Below, in pieces: positions 8,854 through 16,931 of a stretch of DNA of 64,000 nt. A model generated the notes under the pieces. That model was not told where the DNA came from, made no database searches, and saw only the letters and a list, made by a program, of their open reading frames with translations. Positions within the stretch are counted from its first letter, which is position 1. Each line of letters begins with the position of its first letter. This stretch comes from Gammaproteobacteria bacterium (GTDB lineage Bacteria > Pseudomonadota > Gammaproteobacteria > Steroidobacterales > Steroidobacteraceae), in NCBI GenBank assembly GCA_947452065.1, contig CANGBB010000008.1, positions 49,521-113,520 of the forward strand, written 5' to 3'. A program made the position numbers and the translations under genes.

Positions 8854-11613
8854 ATGCGTCTGGCGCAGGCCTGGGCAGAGAGTCGAGAAACAGTGAAACA
8901 CGACCCGGAATTTCCCGAGCGCCATCAGCCACTGCGCGAAGACATCCGCACCTTGGGTGAGATGCTTGGTGACGTGCTGCGTGAGCAGGGCGGCGACAGC
9001 CTTTTTGAGCTGGTCGAGCAGGATCGACAGGCCGCCATACGTCGCCGTGCAGGCACCGACGCTGATGGCGAACTCGTGGCCCGCGTGCGTGGCCGGCCGC
9101 CGGCGCAGGCCCGTGATCTGGTACGCGCCTTTTCAGCTTGGTTCCAGTTGGTCAATGTCGCCGAGAGCGTGCATCGCATCCGCCGTCGCCGCACCTATTT
9201 CCGCGAAGAGAGCGAGCGACCCCAGCCCGGCGGCGTAGCCGATGCCTTCGGTGATCTTCAGGCTCAGGGCCTGACGCTGGCTGAGGTGCTCAAGCTGCTG
9301 GGCCAGATCACCATCGAGCCGGTGCTGATCGCTCACCCGATGGAGTCGCCACGTCGCACACTGCTGCGGCGGCAGCAGCGCATCGCCGATCTGCTGCTGC
9401 AGCGGAGCAATCCGCTGCTCGCACCCTTTGAGCAGCGCGCGCTGCTCTCGCGCGTCCGCTTCGAGGTCACGGCCGACTGGCAGACCGCCGAGCACCCGCG
9501 CGACCGCTTGCAGGTAGCCGATGAGCGCGAGCATGGCGTGTTCTATCTCGCCGAGGTTTTCTATCGCATCGTGCCGGGCTTCTATCAGGAGATCGCCGCG
9601 ACTTTGAGTCGGCTCTACGGCGTGCCCGAACACGAAATTGAGGTGCCGCAGATCCTGCGCTTTGGAACCTGGGTCGGTGGCGACATGGAAGCCCATGCCG
9701 ACGTCCATGCCAAGAGTATCCGCGAGACCCTGACGCGGCATCAGCGTGTCATCGTCAGCAATTACTACGCTGAGTGCCAGAAGCTGGGTCAGCAGTTGTC
9801 GCAAAGCGCTTCACGGGCGGGTGTGTCGCGTGAGTTGTTGCGCCGAATCGAGGAATACCGGCTGTTGCTGCCCGGCTCGCGCAACCTCACGCCGGCGCGC
9901 CACGACCAGATGCCTTACCGCGAGCTGTTCAGCCAAATCGCTGAGCGTTTGCACCGAACCTTCGATTCACAGCCGCAGCGCTACGAAAGCGCGCAGCAGC
10001 TGCGCCATGATTTGGAGCTGATCGCCACCAGTCTCCGCCAGCATGCGGGTCTGCATGCAGGCTATTTACCGGTGCGGCGGCTGTTGCGCCGGGTCGAGAC
10101 CTTTGGCTTTCATCTCGCCACGCTCGATCTCAAGCAGCACACCAGCGTTCATCATGCAGTGCTGGCCCAGGGGCTCGACGATCCGGCTTGGACGACTCGC
10201 GCGCCGCGCGACCGCTACCGCCGGCTCCTCGATGTGCTCGAGCGCGACGTCGGTCCGACCGGCGTCTTCGATGCCGTGGGACGGCGCACGCTGGCTGTGT
10301 TCGACGCCATGGTCCAGTGCCGTCATCGCTATGGAGCCGATGCCGTAGGTCTGTATATCGTCAGCGGTGCGGCCAGTGCCGATGATGTGCTGGCGCCGCT
10401 GGTGCTGGCGCGTTGGGCCGAGGCCTGTGATCGCAAGACCCGCGAAGTAGCCATGGACGTCGCGCCGCAGTTCGATTCGGTGGATACGTTGCAGAACTGC
10501 GCGGACACTCTGCGCCAGTTGCTGGGCGAAAATGTTTATCGACGTCACCTCGAGGCGCGTGGTCGTCTGCAGACGGTGCTCATCGGTTACTCCAGCAGCA
10601 ATGTCGAGAGCGGTATCGTTGCCTCGCGTCTCGCGGCCTATCAGGCGCAGCGTGGTCTGACCCGCGCCCTGCGTGGAGCGCGCGAAGGGCATGTGCTCTT
10701 CTACAGCCGCGGCGGCAGCATCGCCCGCGGTGGTGGTTCTATCGACGCGGTGCTCCGTGCGGCACCGGCCGAGTCGGTCAGTGGCGTGCTTCGTTTCACC
10801 GAGCAGGGTGAGAGCCTCAGCCAGAATTACGGTTTGTTGCCTACCGCGATGCGCACTCTGGAGCGCACCTTCGGCACGCTTTCGCAGGCGACGCTGGCCG
10901 TGCGCCGTGGCATCGCAGTGCAGGAGAGCACTGCAATGGCTGAATGCGTCGCCGTGGCGGCAGCCGCCAGCCGCGCGGCGTGGAAGCGGCTGGTGAACGA
11001 AGAGCCTGAGTTCCAGCAGTATTTCCGTGCCGCGACCCCGATCGATGTCATCGAGCGCATGCAGATCGGTAGTGTCGCCATGGGGCCCGAACCCGTTGCC
11101 GAAGCCGCGGTGCATCCGGCCGCATGGGTGTACGCCTGGTCGCAGTCGCGTCACATGCTCCCGGGCTGGTACGGCGCCGGCACCGGGCTGGCTGCGGCGC
11201 GCGAGCAGCGCGGCATCGAGCTGCTGCGACGCTGTTATCGCGGCTGGCCCTTCTTCCATGTGCTGATCGACGATGTGGAAGCGATGCTGGCGCGAGCAGA
11301 TCTGCAGATCGCCGCGCACTATGACCAGCTTGCCGATGGTCTGGGCCGGCGCTTCCGGCCGATGATTGAGGCGGAATTCGCGCTGACGCGTCAGCTGGTG
11401 CTGGAAATTCGCGAAAGCGACGTCCTGCTGGCGGACAATGGCACCCTGCAGCGGGCGATCGCGCTCCGCAATCCGTATGTCGATCCGATGAACCTGATGC
11501 AGGTTGACCTGCTGACGCGGTGGCGTGCCAGCCAGCGGCAGGACCGCGCGCTGTTCGAGGCACTGCTCTCCAGTGTCAGTGGCATCGCCCGCGGGCTGCA
11601 GACGACCGGTTGA
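8854..11613 (+). CDS. ppc: phosphoenolpyruvate carboxylase homologue with degenerate active site
   Basis: Full-length PEP carboxylase fold (about 919 aa), but several hallmark motifs have changed. TAHPTE is IAHPME (the His is kept), GGDRDGNP is GGDMEAHA, GYSDSxKDxG is GYSSSNVESG at 10585-10614, FHGRGGSIGRGG is FYSRGGSIARGG, and the C-terminal (R/Q)NTG is QTTG. The metal-binding Asp and the Lys three residues later (E. coli D543 and K546) are Ser and Val; the other metal ligand (E506) aligns with Asp. RxMLPxWxGAGT and LRNPYxDPxN are kept. I infer reduced or altered catalysis, or a regulatory role. The start is uncertain: GTG 8791, ATG 8854 or GTG 8893 are all in frame. Confidence 0.85.
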   Translation: MRLAQAWAESRETVKHDPEFPERHQPLREDIRTLGEMLGDVLREQGGDSLFELVEQDRQAAIRRRAGTDADGELVARVRGRPPAQARDLVRAFSAWFQLVNVAESVHRIRRRRTYFREESERPQPGGVADAFGDLQAQGLTLAEVLKLLGQITIEPVLIAHPMESPRRTLLRRQQRIADLLLQRSNPLLAPFEQRALLSRVRFEVTADWQTAEHPRDRLQVADEREHGVFYLAEVFYRIVPGFYQEIAATLSRLYGVPEHEIEVPQILRFGTWVGGDMEAHADVHAKSIRETLTRHQRVIVSNYYAECQKLGQQLSQSASRAGVSRELLRRIEEYRLLLPGSRNLTPARHDQMPYRELFSQIAERLHRTFDSQPQRYESAQQLRHDLELIATSLRQHAGLHAGYLPVRRLLRRVETFGFHLATLDLKQHTSVHHAVLAQGLDDPAWTTRAPRDRYRRLLDVLERDVGPTGVFDAVGRRTLAVFDAMVQCRHRYGADAVGLYIVSGAASADDVLAPLVLARWAEACDRKTREVAMDVAPQFDSVDTLQNCADTLRQLLGENVYRRHLEARGRLQTVLIGYSSSNVESGIVASRLAAYQAQRGLTRALRGAREGHVLFYSRGGSIARGGGSIDAVLRAAPAESVSGVLRFTEQGESLSQNYGLLPTAMRTLERTFGTLSQATLAVRRGIAVQESTAMAECVAVAAAASRAAWKRLVNEEPEFQQYFRAATPIDVIERMQIGSVAMGPEPVAEAAVHPAAWVYAWSQSRHMLPGWYGAGTGLAAAREQRGIELLRRCYRGWPFFHVLIDDVEAMLARADLQIAAHYDQLADGLGRRFRPMIEAEFALTRQLVLEIRESDVLLADNGTLQRAIALRNPYVDPMNLMQVDLLTRWRASQRQDRALFEALLSSVSGIARGLQTTG

Positions 11614-11696
11614 GGACGATTACATCCGTTTGCCACATGAACCCATAACCTGCCTCGCCTCACAACGGCGGGCGCCTTTCCCTAGAATACCTACCT

Positions 11697-13337
11697 GTGT
11701 ACCAATACGATTCAATCGACCGCACGCTGGTCAACGAGCGGGTCGCCCAGTTCCGTGACCAGACCCAGCGCTTTCTGCGCGGCGAACTCAGTGAAGACGA
11801 GTTCCGTCCGCTGCGCCTGCGCAATGGCCTGTACATCCAGAAGCACGCGCCGATGCTGCGCGTGGCCATCCCCTATGGGCTGCTGTCCAGCAAACAGCTG
11901 CGGATGCTCGCGCACATCGCGCGGACTTATGACCGCGACTTCGGTCACTTCACTACGCGGCAGAACATCCAGTACAACTGGCCCAAGCTCGAGCAGGTGC
12001 CGGACATCCTCGCGGATCTGGCCAGCGTCGAGATGCACGCCATCCAGACCAGCGGCAACTGTATCCGCAACACGACCTCCGATCATCTGGCCGGCGTCGC
12101 GGCCGATGAAGTCTGTGATCCGCGTCCCTGGTGCGAACTGATCCGCCAGTGGTCGACGTTCCACCCGGAATTCACCTACCTGCCGCGCAAGTTCAAGATT
12201 GCTGTCAGCGCTGCGGCGCGCGATCGTGCCGCCGTGGCTGTCCACGATATCGGCTTGCATATCGAACGCTCAGCGAGCGGTGAGATCAGCTTCCGTGTGC
12301 TCGTCGGCGGTGGCCTGGGCCGTCAACCGATTTTGGGTCGCGAGATTCGCAGCGGAGTGCAGCCCGCAGACCTGCTGGCTTATCTCGAGGCGATCCTGCG
12401 CGTGTACAACCGCTACGGTCGCCGTGACAACATTCACAAGGCACGCATCAAGATCCTCGTGAAGGCACTGGGCGCGACTGAATTCGCCCGACAGGTTGAC
12501 GCTGAATACGAGGCGAACCGCGCGTTTGCGCCGCGTGTGGAGGCGGCCGAGATCGCGCGACTGCAGGCCTTCTTCCGCACGCAACCCTATGCGGCCCTGA
12601 AGGACATCGATGTCCTGGCTGGCGCCGACGCGCCATTCGCCGCCTGGTATCGGCACAACACCGTTGCTCATCGCCAGAGCGGTTATCGCGCCGTGTTTGT
12701 GTCGCTGAAGAAACCCGGCGTTGCGCCGGGTGACATGACCAGCGCGCAGATGGAAGGCGTCGCAGCGCTCGCGGAACGCTTCAGCTTCGGCGAAGTGCGC
12801 GTCACGCACGATCAAAACCTGGTGCTTGCCGATGTGCCGCAGCATGAGTTGCGCACCGTGCACGCAGAGCTCTCTGCGCTGGGTCTGGCCACGCCGAACA
12901 TCGGCACGATCAACGACATGATCTGCTGCCCCGGTCTGGATTTCTGCGGTCTGGCCAATGCCACCTCGATTCCGGTTGCCGCGCAGATCAACGAGCGCTT
13001 CGATGATCTCGACTACCTCTACGATCTTGGCCAGATCCAGATCAAGATGTCAGGCTGCATGAATGCCTGCGGCCATCATCACGTGGGTCATATCGGCATC
13101 CTCGGTGTCGATAAGCACGGCGAGGAGTGGTACCAGATCACCCTCGGCGGTTCGGCCACCAATGATGCGTCGCTGGGCGAAGTCATCGGTCCCTCGGTGG
13201 CCAAGGCAAATGTCGCCAACACCATCGCACGCATCCTCGACGTGTATGTGGAGCAGCGCCAGTCCGCGGAAGAGAGCTTCCTGCAGACCGTCCGTCGCCT
13301 GGGCATCGAACCGTTCAAGGAGCGTGTGTATGCGTAG
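11697..13337 (+). CDS. cysI: assimilatory nitrite/sulfite reductase hemoprotein
   Basis: Reduces sulfite to sulfide with six electrons on a siroheme-[4Fe-4S] centre. The 546-residue protein shows two ferredoxin-like half-domains with HFTTRQNIQYNW near residue 83 and the siroheme/cluster ligands CPGLDFC (C-x5-C) and CMNAC (C-x3-C) in the C-terminal half. By family it could reduce nitrite or sulfite. Sulfite is favoured because DUF934, cysH, cysG and cysK lie nearby. Translation starts at GTG 11697; TAGAAT lies 8 nt upstream and no ribosome-binding site is visible, so the message may be leaderless. Its last 8 nt overlap the DUF934 gene. Confidence 0.93.
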   Translation: MYQYDSIDRTLVNERVAQFRDQTQRFLRGELSEDEFRPLRLRNGLYIQKHAPMLRVAIPYGLLSSKQLRMLAHIARTYDRDFGHFTTRQNIQYNWPKLEQVPDILADLASVEMHAIQTSGNCIRNTTSDHLAGVAADEVCDPRPWCELIRQWSTFHPEFTYLPRKFKIAVSAAARDRAAVAVHDIGLHIERSASGEISFRVLVGGGLGRQPILGREIRSGVQPADLLAYLEAILRVYNRYGRRDNIHKARIKILVKALGATEFARQVDAEYEANRAFAPRVEAAEIARLQAFFRTQPYAALKDIDVLAGADAPFAAWYRHNTVAHRQSGYRAVFVSLKKPGVAPGDMTSAQMEGVAALAERFSFGEVRVTHDQNLVLADVPQHELRTVHAELSALGLATPNIGTINDMICCPGLDFCGLANATSIPVAAQINERFDDLDYLYDLGQIQIKMSGCMNACGHHHVGHIGILGVDKHGEEWYQITLGGSATNDASLGEVIGPSVAKANVANTIARILDVYVEQRQSAEESFLQTVRRLGIEPFKERVYA

Positions 13338-13797
13338 CATCATTCGCGATCGCGCCGTCGTGGCCGATGCCTGGCGCTATGCCGGCGAGGCCGGTGAGGG
13401 TCCCGAGGTGCTGTCGCTGGACGCATTCCTGGCCTCGGCAGCCGGCGCTTCGTCAGCGGCGGGTACCGCCGTGATACTGCAACCCACCGATGAGCCCGAG
13501 AAACTTATTCCCTATCTCGCGCAGCTGGCGCTGGTGGTAATCGATTTTCCGAAGGTTGGCGAGGGCCGCGGCTTCAGTCAGGCGCAATTGCTGCGCCAAC
13601 GCTGCGGTTATCGCGGGGAATTGCGTGCCCGCGGTGCACTCAAGCGTGATCAGTTGTTCTTTCTGGCTCGCTGCGGATTCGACAGCTTCGATCTCGATCC
13701 CACTGAAGACCTAGCCGCTTCTCTGGCCGCGTTCAGTACCTTCACTGCCGCCTATCAGCGCGCCGTCGACGGCGCACTCCCGTTGCAGTCACGCTGA
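13330..13797 (+). CDS. DUF934 family protein linked to sulfite reductase
   Basis: A 155-residue cytoplasmic protein with the DUF934 core VVIDFPKVGEGRGFSQAQLL, then RCGYRGELRARGALKRDQLFFLARCGFDSF. DUF934 genes are regularly found directly after this type of sulfite reductase, and the family is thought to help sulfite reduction, perhaps in electron delivery; the biochemistry is not firmly known to me. The ATG at 13330 lies inside the end of the reductase gene (8-nt overlap), so the two are translationally coupled. A hairpin follows at 13809-13829. Confidence 0.88.
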   Translation: MRSIIRDRAVVADAWRYAGEAGEGPEVLSLDAFLASAAGASSAAGTAVILQPTDEPEKLIPYLAQLALVVIDFPKVGEGRGFSQAQLLRQRCGYRGELRARGALKRDQLFFLARCGFDSFDLDPTEDLAASLAAFSTFTAAYQRAVDGALPLQSR

Positions 13798-13808
13798 CGG
13801 ACAGTGAA

Positions 13809-13829
13809 CGCCGGCCGCTTCAGCCGGCG
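13809..13829. terminator. hairpin between convergent DUF934 and hemL genes
   Basis: CGCCGGC, seven unpaired bases, GCCGGCG forms a perfect 7-bp GC stem that overlaps the hemL stop codon. No T-run follows on either strand, so it is at best a weak or factor-assisted terminator. Confidence 0.35.
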
Positions 13830-15094
13830 CGCAGCTCGCAGATGGCCTCGGCCAGCCGATCCACCTGATCCTCGGTATGGCTTGCCGCAAAGAAGCCGAC
13901 TTCAAACGCGCTGGGTGACAGGTAGAAGCCGCGTTCGAGCAGCGGATGGTAGAGGCGGCTGAAGCAGTTGCCTGCATCAGCCGGGAACGCCGCCGGTGTG
14001 CGCATTGGCAGCGCCGGAGCACCCTCATCGCTGAGACAGAACCAGAAGATTGATTCGCAACGTTGCAGCGAGAGCCCGCGTGCGTTGCGCAGACCACGCT
14101 CCAGACGCTGACCCAGTGCATCCAGACGCGCGTACAGCGAGCCGTCCGCCAGCTGTTGCAGGGCTGCCAGTCCGGCACGCATCGCCAGCGGATTGGCGCT
14201 CAATGTGCCGGCCTGATAGACCGGGCCTGCAGGCGCTACCAACTCCATCAGATCGCGCCGGCCACCATAGGCCCCCACCGGGAAACCGCCGCCGATGATC
14301 TTGCCGTAGGTCACCAGATCGGGGCGCAGGCCGCAGCGGCCGGCATAGCCTTGGAAGCCGATGCGGAAGCCCGAGATCACCTCGTCGAAGATCACCAGTG
14401 CGCCGGCAGCGCGGGCCTCGCGCACCACAGCCTGCAGGAACGCATCACGTTGCGGCAGCAGTCCGTAGTTGGCGGGCAAGGGTTCAATGATGACCGCGGC
14501 GATCTCAGCGCCGCGCCGTGCGAAGACGTCGGCGAGTGCCGCCTCGTCATCCAGCGGCGTCACCAGCGTGCTGGCTATTACATCGCTGGCCAGACCAGCG
14601 CTGTCGGGTACCGGCGCTTCAGCCAGGCCCGAACCGGAGCGCAGCAGCATGCTGTCGACGTGGCCGTGATAGCAGCCCTCGAACTTGAGGATGCAGTTGC
14701 GGCCCGTGGCCGCACGCGCCACACGCAACGCGGACATCACGGCCTCGGTGCCGGAGTTCACGAAGCGCAGGCTTTCCACCCACGGAATACGCGATGAGAT
14801 GAACTCAGCCAGCTCGAGGCTGTAGGGTTCAGCCGTGCCAAAGCTCCAGCCATCGACCAGTGCTGCGCTCGCCGCGGCGGCCACCGCCGGATGGGTATGA
14901 CCGAGGATCAGCGGCCCGAAGGCCAGGCAGAAGTCGACGTAAGAGTGGCCATCCACATCGGTGATCGTGGCGCCCTGAGCGCTGCGCATGAAGCGCGGTG
15001 TGCCGCCCACGCCGCGAAAGCCGCGCACCGGCGAATGCACACCACCCGGAGCCACCGACCGTGCACGGGCGAAGAGTTCATCTGAGTGCGACAT
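13820..15094 (-). CDS. hemL: glutamate-1-semialdehyde 2,1-aminomutase
   Basis: PLP enzyme that converts glutamate-1-semialdehyde to 5-aminolevulinate in the C5 pathway to tetrapyrroles. The 424-residue protein has the start SxELFARARSVAPGGVHSPVR, the substrate region FVNSGTEAVMSALRVARAATGR, FEGCYHGH, the PLP-contacting FDEVISGFR and the Schiff-base Lys in TYGKIIGGGFPVGAYGG. Length and motifs are normal. The chosen ATG at 15094 overlaps the hemB stop by one base (TGATG), so it is coupled to hemB and probably co-transcribed with it. Confidence 0.96.
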   Translation of the reverse strand: MSHSDELFARARSVAPGGVHSPVRGFRGVGGTPRFMRSAQGATITDVDGHSYVDFCLAFGPLILGHTHPAVAAAASAALVDGWSFGTAEPYSLELAEFISSRIPWVESLRFVNSGTEAVMSALRVARAATGRNCILKFEGCYHGHVDSMLLRSGSGLAEAPVPDSAGLASDVIASTLVTPLDDEAALADVFARRGAEIAAVIIEPLPANYGLLPQRDAFLQAVVREARAAGALVIFDEVISGFRIGFQGYAGRCGLRPDLVTYGKIIGGGFPVGAYGGRRDLMELVAPAGPVYQAGTLSANPLAMRAGLAALQQLADGSLYARLDALGQRLERGLRNARGLSLQRCESIFWFCLSDEGAPALPMRTPAAFPADAGNCFSRLYHPLLERGFYLSPSAFEVGFFAASHTEDQVDRLAEAICELRAG

Positions 15095-16071
15095 CAGCCC
15101 TCCAGCCAGGCGCGCGCCGAACGGGCGCCGTAGGTGATGATCATCGAAGCGCCGGCGCGCCGGAAGGCCGTCAGGATTTCTCGGTGCAGCGCTGCGCGCG
15201 GCGCCATACCGGCAGCCGCCAGCGATTCCAGCGCGGCATATTCGCCGCTGACCTGATACACGGCCCACGGCTGTTTGAATTCGCGCGAGAGGTCACGCAG
15301 CAGGTCGAGGTAGGGCAGGCCGGGCTTCACCATCAGGATGTCCGCACCTTCATCGACGTCGCGCTGGGTGCACAGCCACGCTTCACCGGCGCGTGCCGGG
15401 TCGAGTTGGTAGCTGGCACGATCCTTCAGCTTCACGGCGCCACTGGGCGCGGAATCGGCGGCCACGCGGAAGGGCCCGTAGAGGGTCGAGTGGAACTTCA
15501 CCGCGTAGCTCATTAGCACGGTGCGTTCGCAGCCGTTGCCATCCAGCGCCTGACGGATGGCCGCGATGCGCCCGTCCATCATGTCGCTGGGCGCCACGCA
15601 GTCGGCGCCGGCCTGCGCATAGTGCAGCGCCAGGTTTGCCAGTTCGCGGACGCTGGCGCTGTTATCAACGTGGTCCCCTTCAAGATTCAGCACGCCGCAG
15701 TGGCCGTGCGGGGTGTAAGAGCACATGCAGACGTCCACGCCCAGCCAGATGTCCTTGCCGAAGCGCTTTTTCAGTGCCTCGATCTGGCTGCAGGTAAAGC
15801 GCGCATCCACATCGTGCTCGGCGCGCGACGCGGGCACCCCGAAGAGCAGGAACTTGCTGACCCCGGCGCGCAGATCGCTTTCCACCCGGTGCAGCAGCGA
15901 GTCCGGGGTTTCCTGGAACACGCCGGTGAGGCCGGGGACCGCCTGGGGTTCGCGACCGGCTTCGGTGACGAAACAGGGCTGGATCAGCTGCTCGACGGAC
16001 ACGGACACCTCGCGCGTCATGGCGCGAATGTGCGGATCCTGACGCAGCCGGCGCAGGTTGATCGTACTCAT
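15094..16071 (-). CDS. hemB: delta-aminolevulinic acid dehydratase (porphobilinogen synthase)
   Basis: Condenses two 5-aminolevulinate molecules to porphobilinogen. The 325-residue cytoplasmic enzyme has the Cys cluster DVCMCSYTPHGHCG of the zinc-binding type and both active-site lysines, in SYAVKFHSTLYGPFR and ILMVKPGLPYLD. The DMMDGRIAAIR segment is also standard. It is first in a two-gene unit with hemL and is divergent from cysH, with 83 nt between starts. This upstream region holds an inverted repeat at 16122-16140. Its product feeds siroheme made by the nearby cysG. Confidence 0.96.
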   Translation of the reverse strand: MSTINLRRLRQDPHIRAMTREVSVSVEQLIQPCFVTEAGREPQAVPGLTGVFQETPDSLLHRVESDLRAGVSKFLLFGVPASRAEHDVDARFTCSQIEALKKRFGKDIWLGVDVCMCSYTPHGHCGVLNLEGDHVDNSASVRELANLALHYAQAGADCVAPSDMMDGRIAAIRQALDGNGCERTVLMSYAVKFHSTLYGPFRVAADSAPSGAVKLKDRASYQLDPARAGEAWLCTQRDVDEGADILMVKPGLPYLDLLRDLSREFKQPWAVYQVSGEYAALESLAAAGMAPRAALHREILTAFRRAGASMIITYGARSARAWLEG

Positions 16072-16121
16072 GCGCGCATTGTGCCCGAGCCGGGCCCAAA
16101 CGCGGTCACCAGAGTGTCACG

Positions 16122-16140
16122 TTATGCGCCAAAAGCATAA
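16122..16140. promoter_or_regulatory. inverted repeat in the hemB-cysH divergent region (candidate operator)
   Basis: TTATGC-gccaaaa-GCATAA is a perfect 6-bp inverted repeat 14 nt before the first cysH ATG and within the hemB upstream region. Its position suits a regulator acting on cysH and perhaps hemB. The regulator is unknown; a CysB-type factor is only a guess. Confidence 0.35.
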
Positions 16141-16154
16141 GATCGCCCGCGACA

Positions 16155-16931
16155 ATGCACTCCATGTCTGAATCCAAACCGGCGGCCGCCACGGCTGCAC
16201 CCACCCCGCTGACCGCGGCACTCCAGGCCAGGGCCGATGCCAGCATCGCCCTGCTGCAGGATGCCGTGAGGCAGTTCGGCAAAGTCGTCTACGCCAGCAG
16301 TTTGGGTGCCGAGGCGATGGTGCTGACCGATCTCTTGTGGACCCACGTGCCCGGTGTCGACATCGTCACCATCGATACCGGCCGGCTGCCGGATGAGACG
16401 CTGGCGCTCGTTGCGCAGTTGGAGGCACGGTACAACCGTCGCATCCAGGTATTTTTCCCTCAGGCTGCAGCGGTTGAGCAGTACGTGCGCCTGAACGGTA
16501 TCAACGGTTTCTACGAGAGTCTTTCGCAGCGTCAGGATTGCTGCGCGGTGCGCAAGGTGGAGCCGTTCAATCGCGCTGTGGCCGGCTATCCGGCCTGGAT
16601 CACGGGCGTGCGGCGCGAGCAGTCCGCGGCGCGTGCAACGAATCAACCTCTGCAGCTTGATCCGCGTAATGGCATGCACAAGGTCAGCCCGCTGCTGGAT
16701 TGGACCGAAGCGCAGATCTGGGAATATATCCGCGCCCGGCAACTGCCTTACAACCCACTGCACGATCGCGGCTATCCAAGCATCGGTTGTGCACCGTGCA
16801 CGCGCGCCATTCAGCCCGGTGAGGATCACCGCGCCGGCCGCTGGTGGTGGGAGCAGGCGGCAACCCGCGAATGCGGCCTGCAGCCGCGTCAGCCTACGGG
16901 CCAGCATGGATCAGCTTCCGGTATTTCTTGA
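16155..16931 (+). CDS. cysH: adenylyl-sulfate (APS) reductase, iron-sulfur type
   Basis: Reduces activated sulfate to sulfite using thioredoxin. The 258-residue protein has the PP-loop-like YASSLGAEAMVLTDLL, a DTGRLPDET loop, TGVRREQSAAR, and the cysteine pattern DCC...GCAPC that ligates a [4Fe-4S] cluster. That cluster marks APS-using enzymes (and Bacillus-type dual enzymes), as opposed to the PAPS-only E. coli form. It lacks the usual C-terminal ECG(L/I)H ending in that exact form: ATRECGLQ is present, with the catalytic Cys kept. A second ATG at 16164 (MSESKPAAA) is possible; GACAAT lies 7 nt before it. It overlaps cysG by 26 nt. Confidence 0.93.
   Translation: MHSMSESKPAAATAAPTPLTAALQARADASIALLQDAVRQFGKVVYASSLGAEAMVLTDLLWTHVPGVDIVTIDTGRLPDETLALVAQLEARYNRRIQVFFPQAAAVEQYVRLNGINGFYESLSQRQDCCAVRKVEPFNRAVAGYPAWITGVRREQSAARATNQPLQLDPRNGMHKVSPLLDWTEAQIWEYIRARQLPYNPLHDRGYPSIGCAPCTRAIQPGEDHRAGRWWWEQAATRECGLQPRQPTGQHGSASGIS

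Noticed and set aside
10066..11319. 417-codon open frame on the minus strand inside the PEP carboxylase-like gene
   Set aside because: Antisense shadow of a high-GC gene; no recognisable domain and His/Arg-rich composition typical of such shadows.
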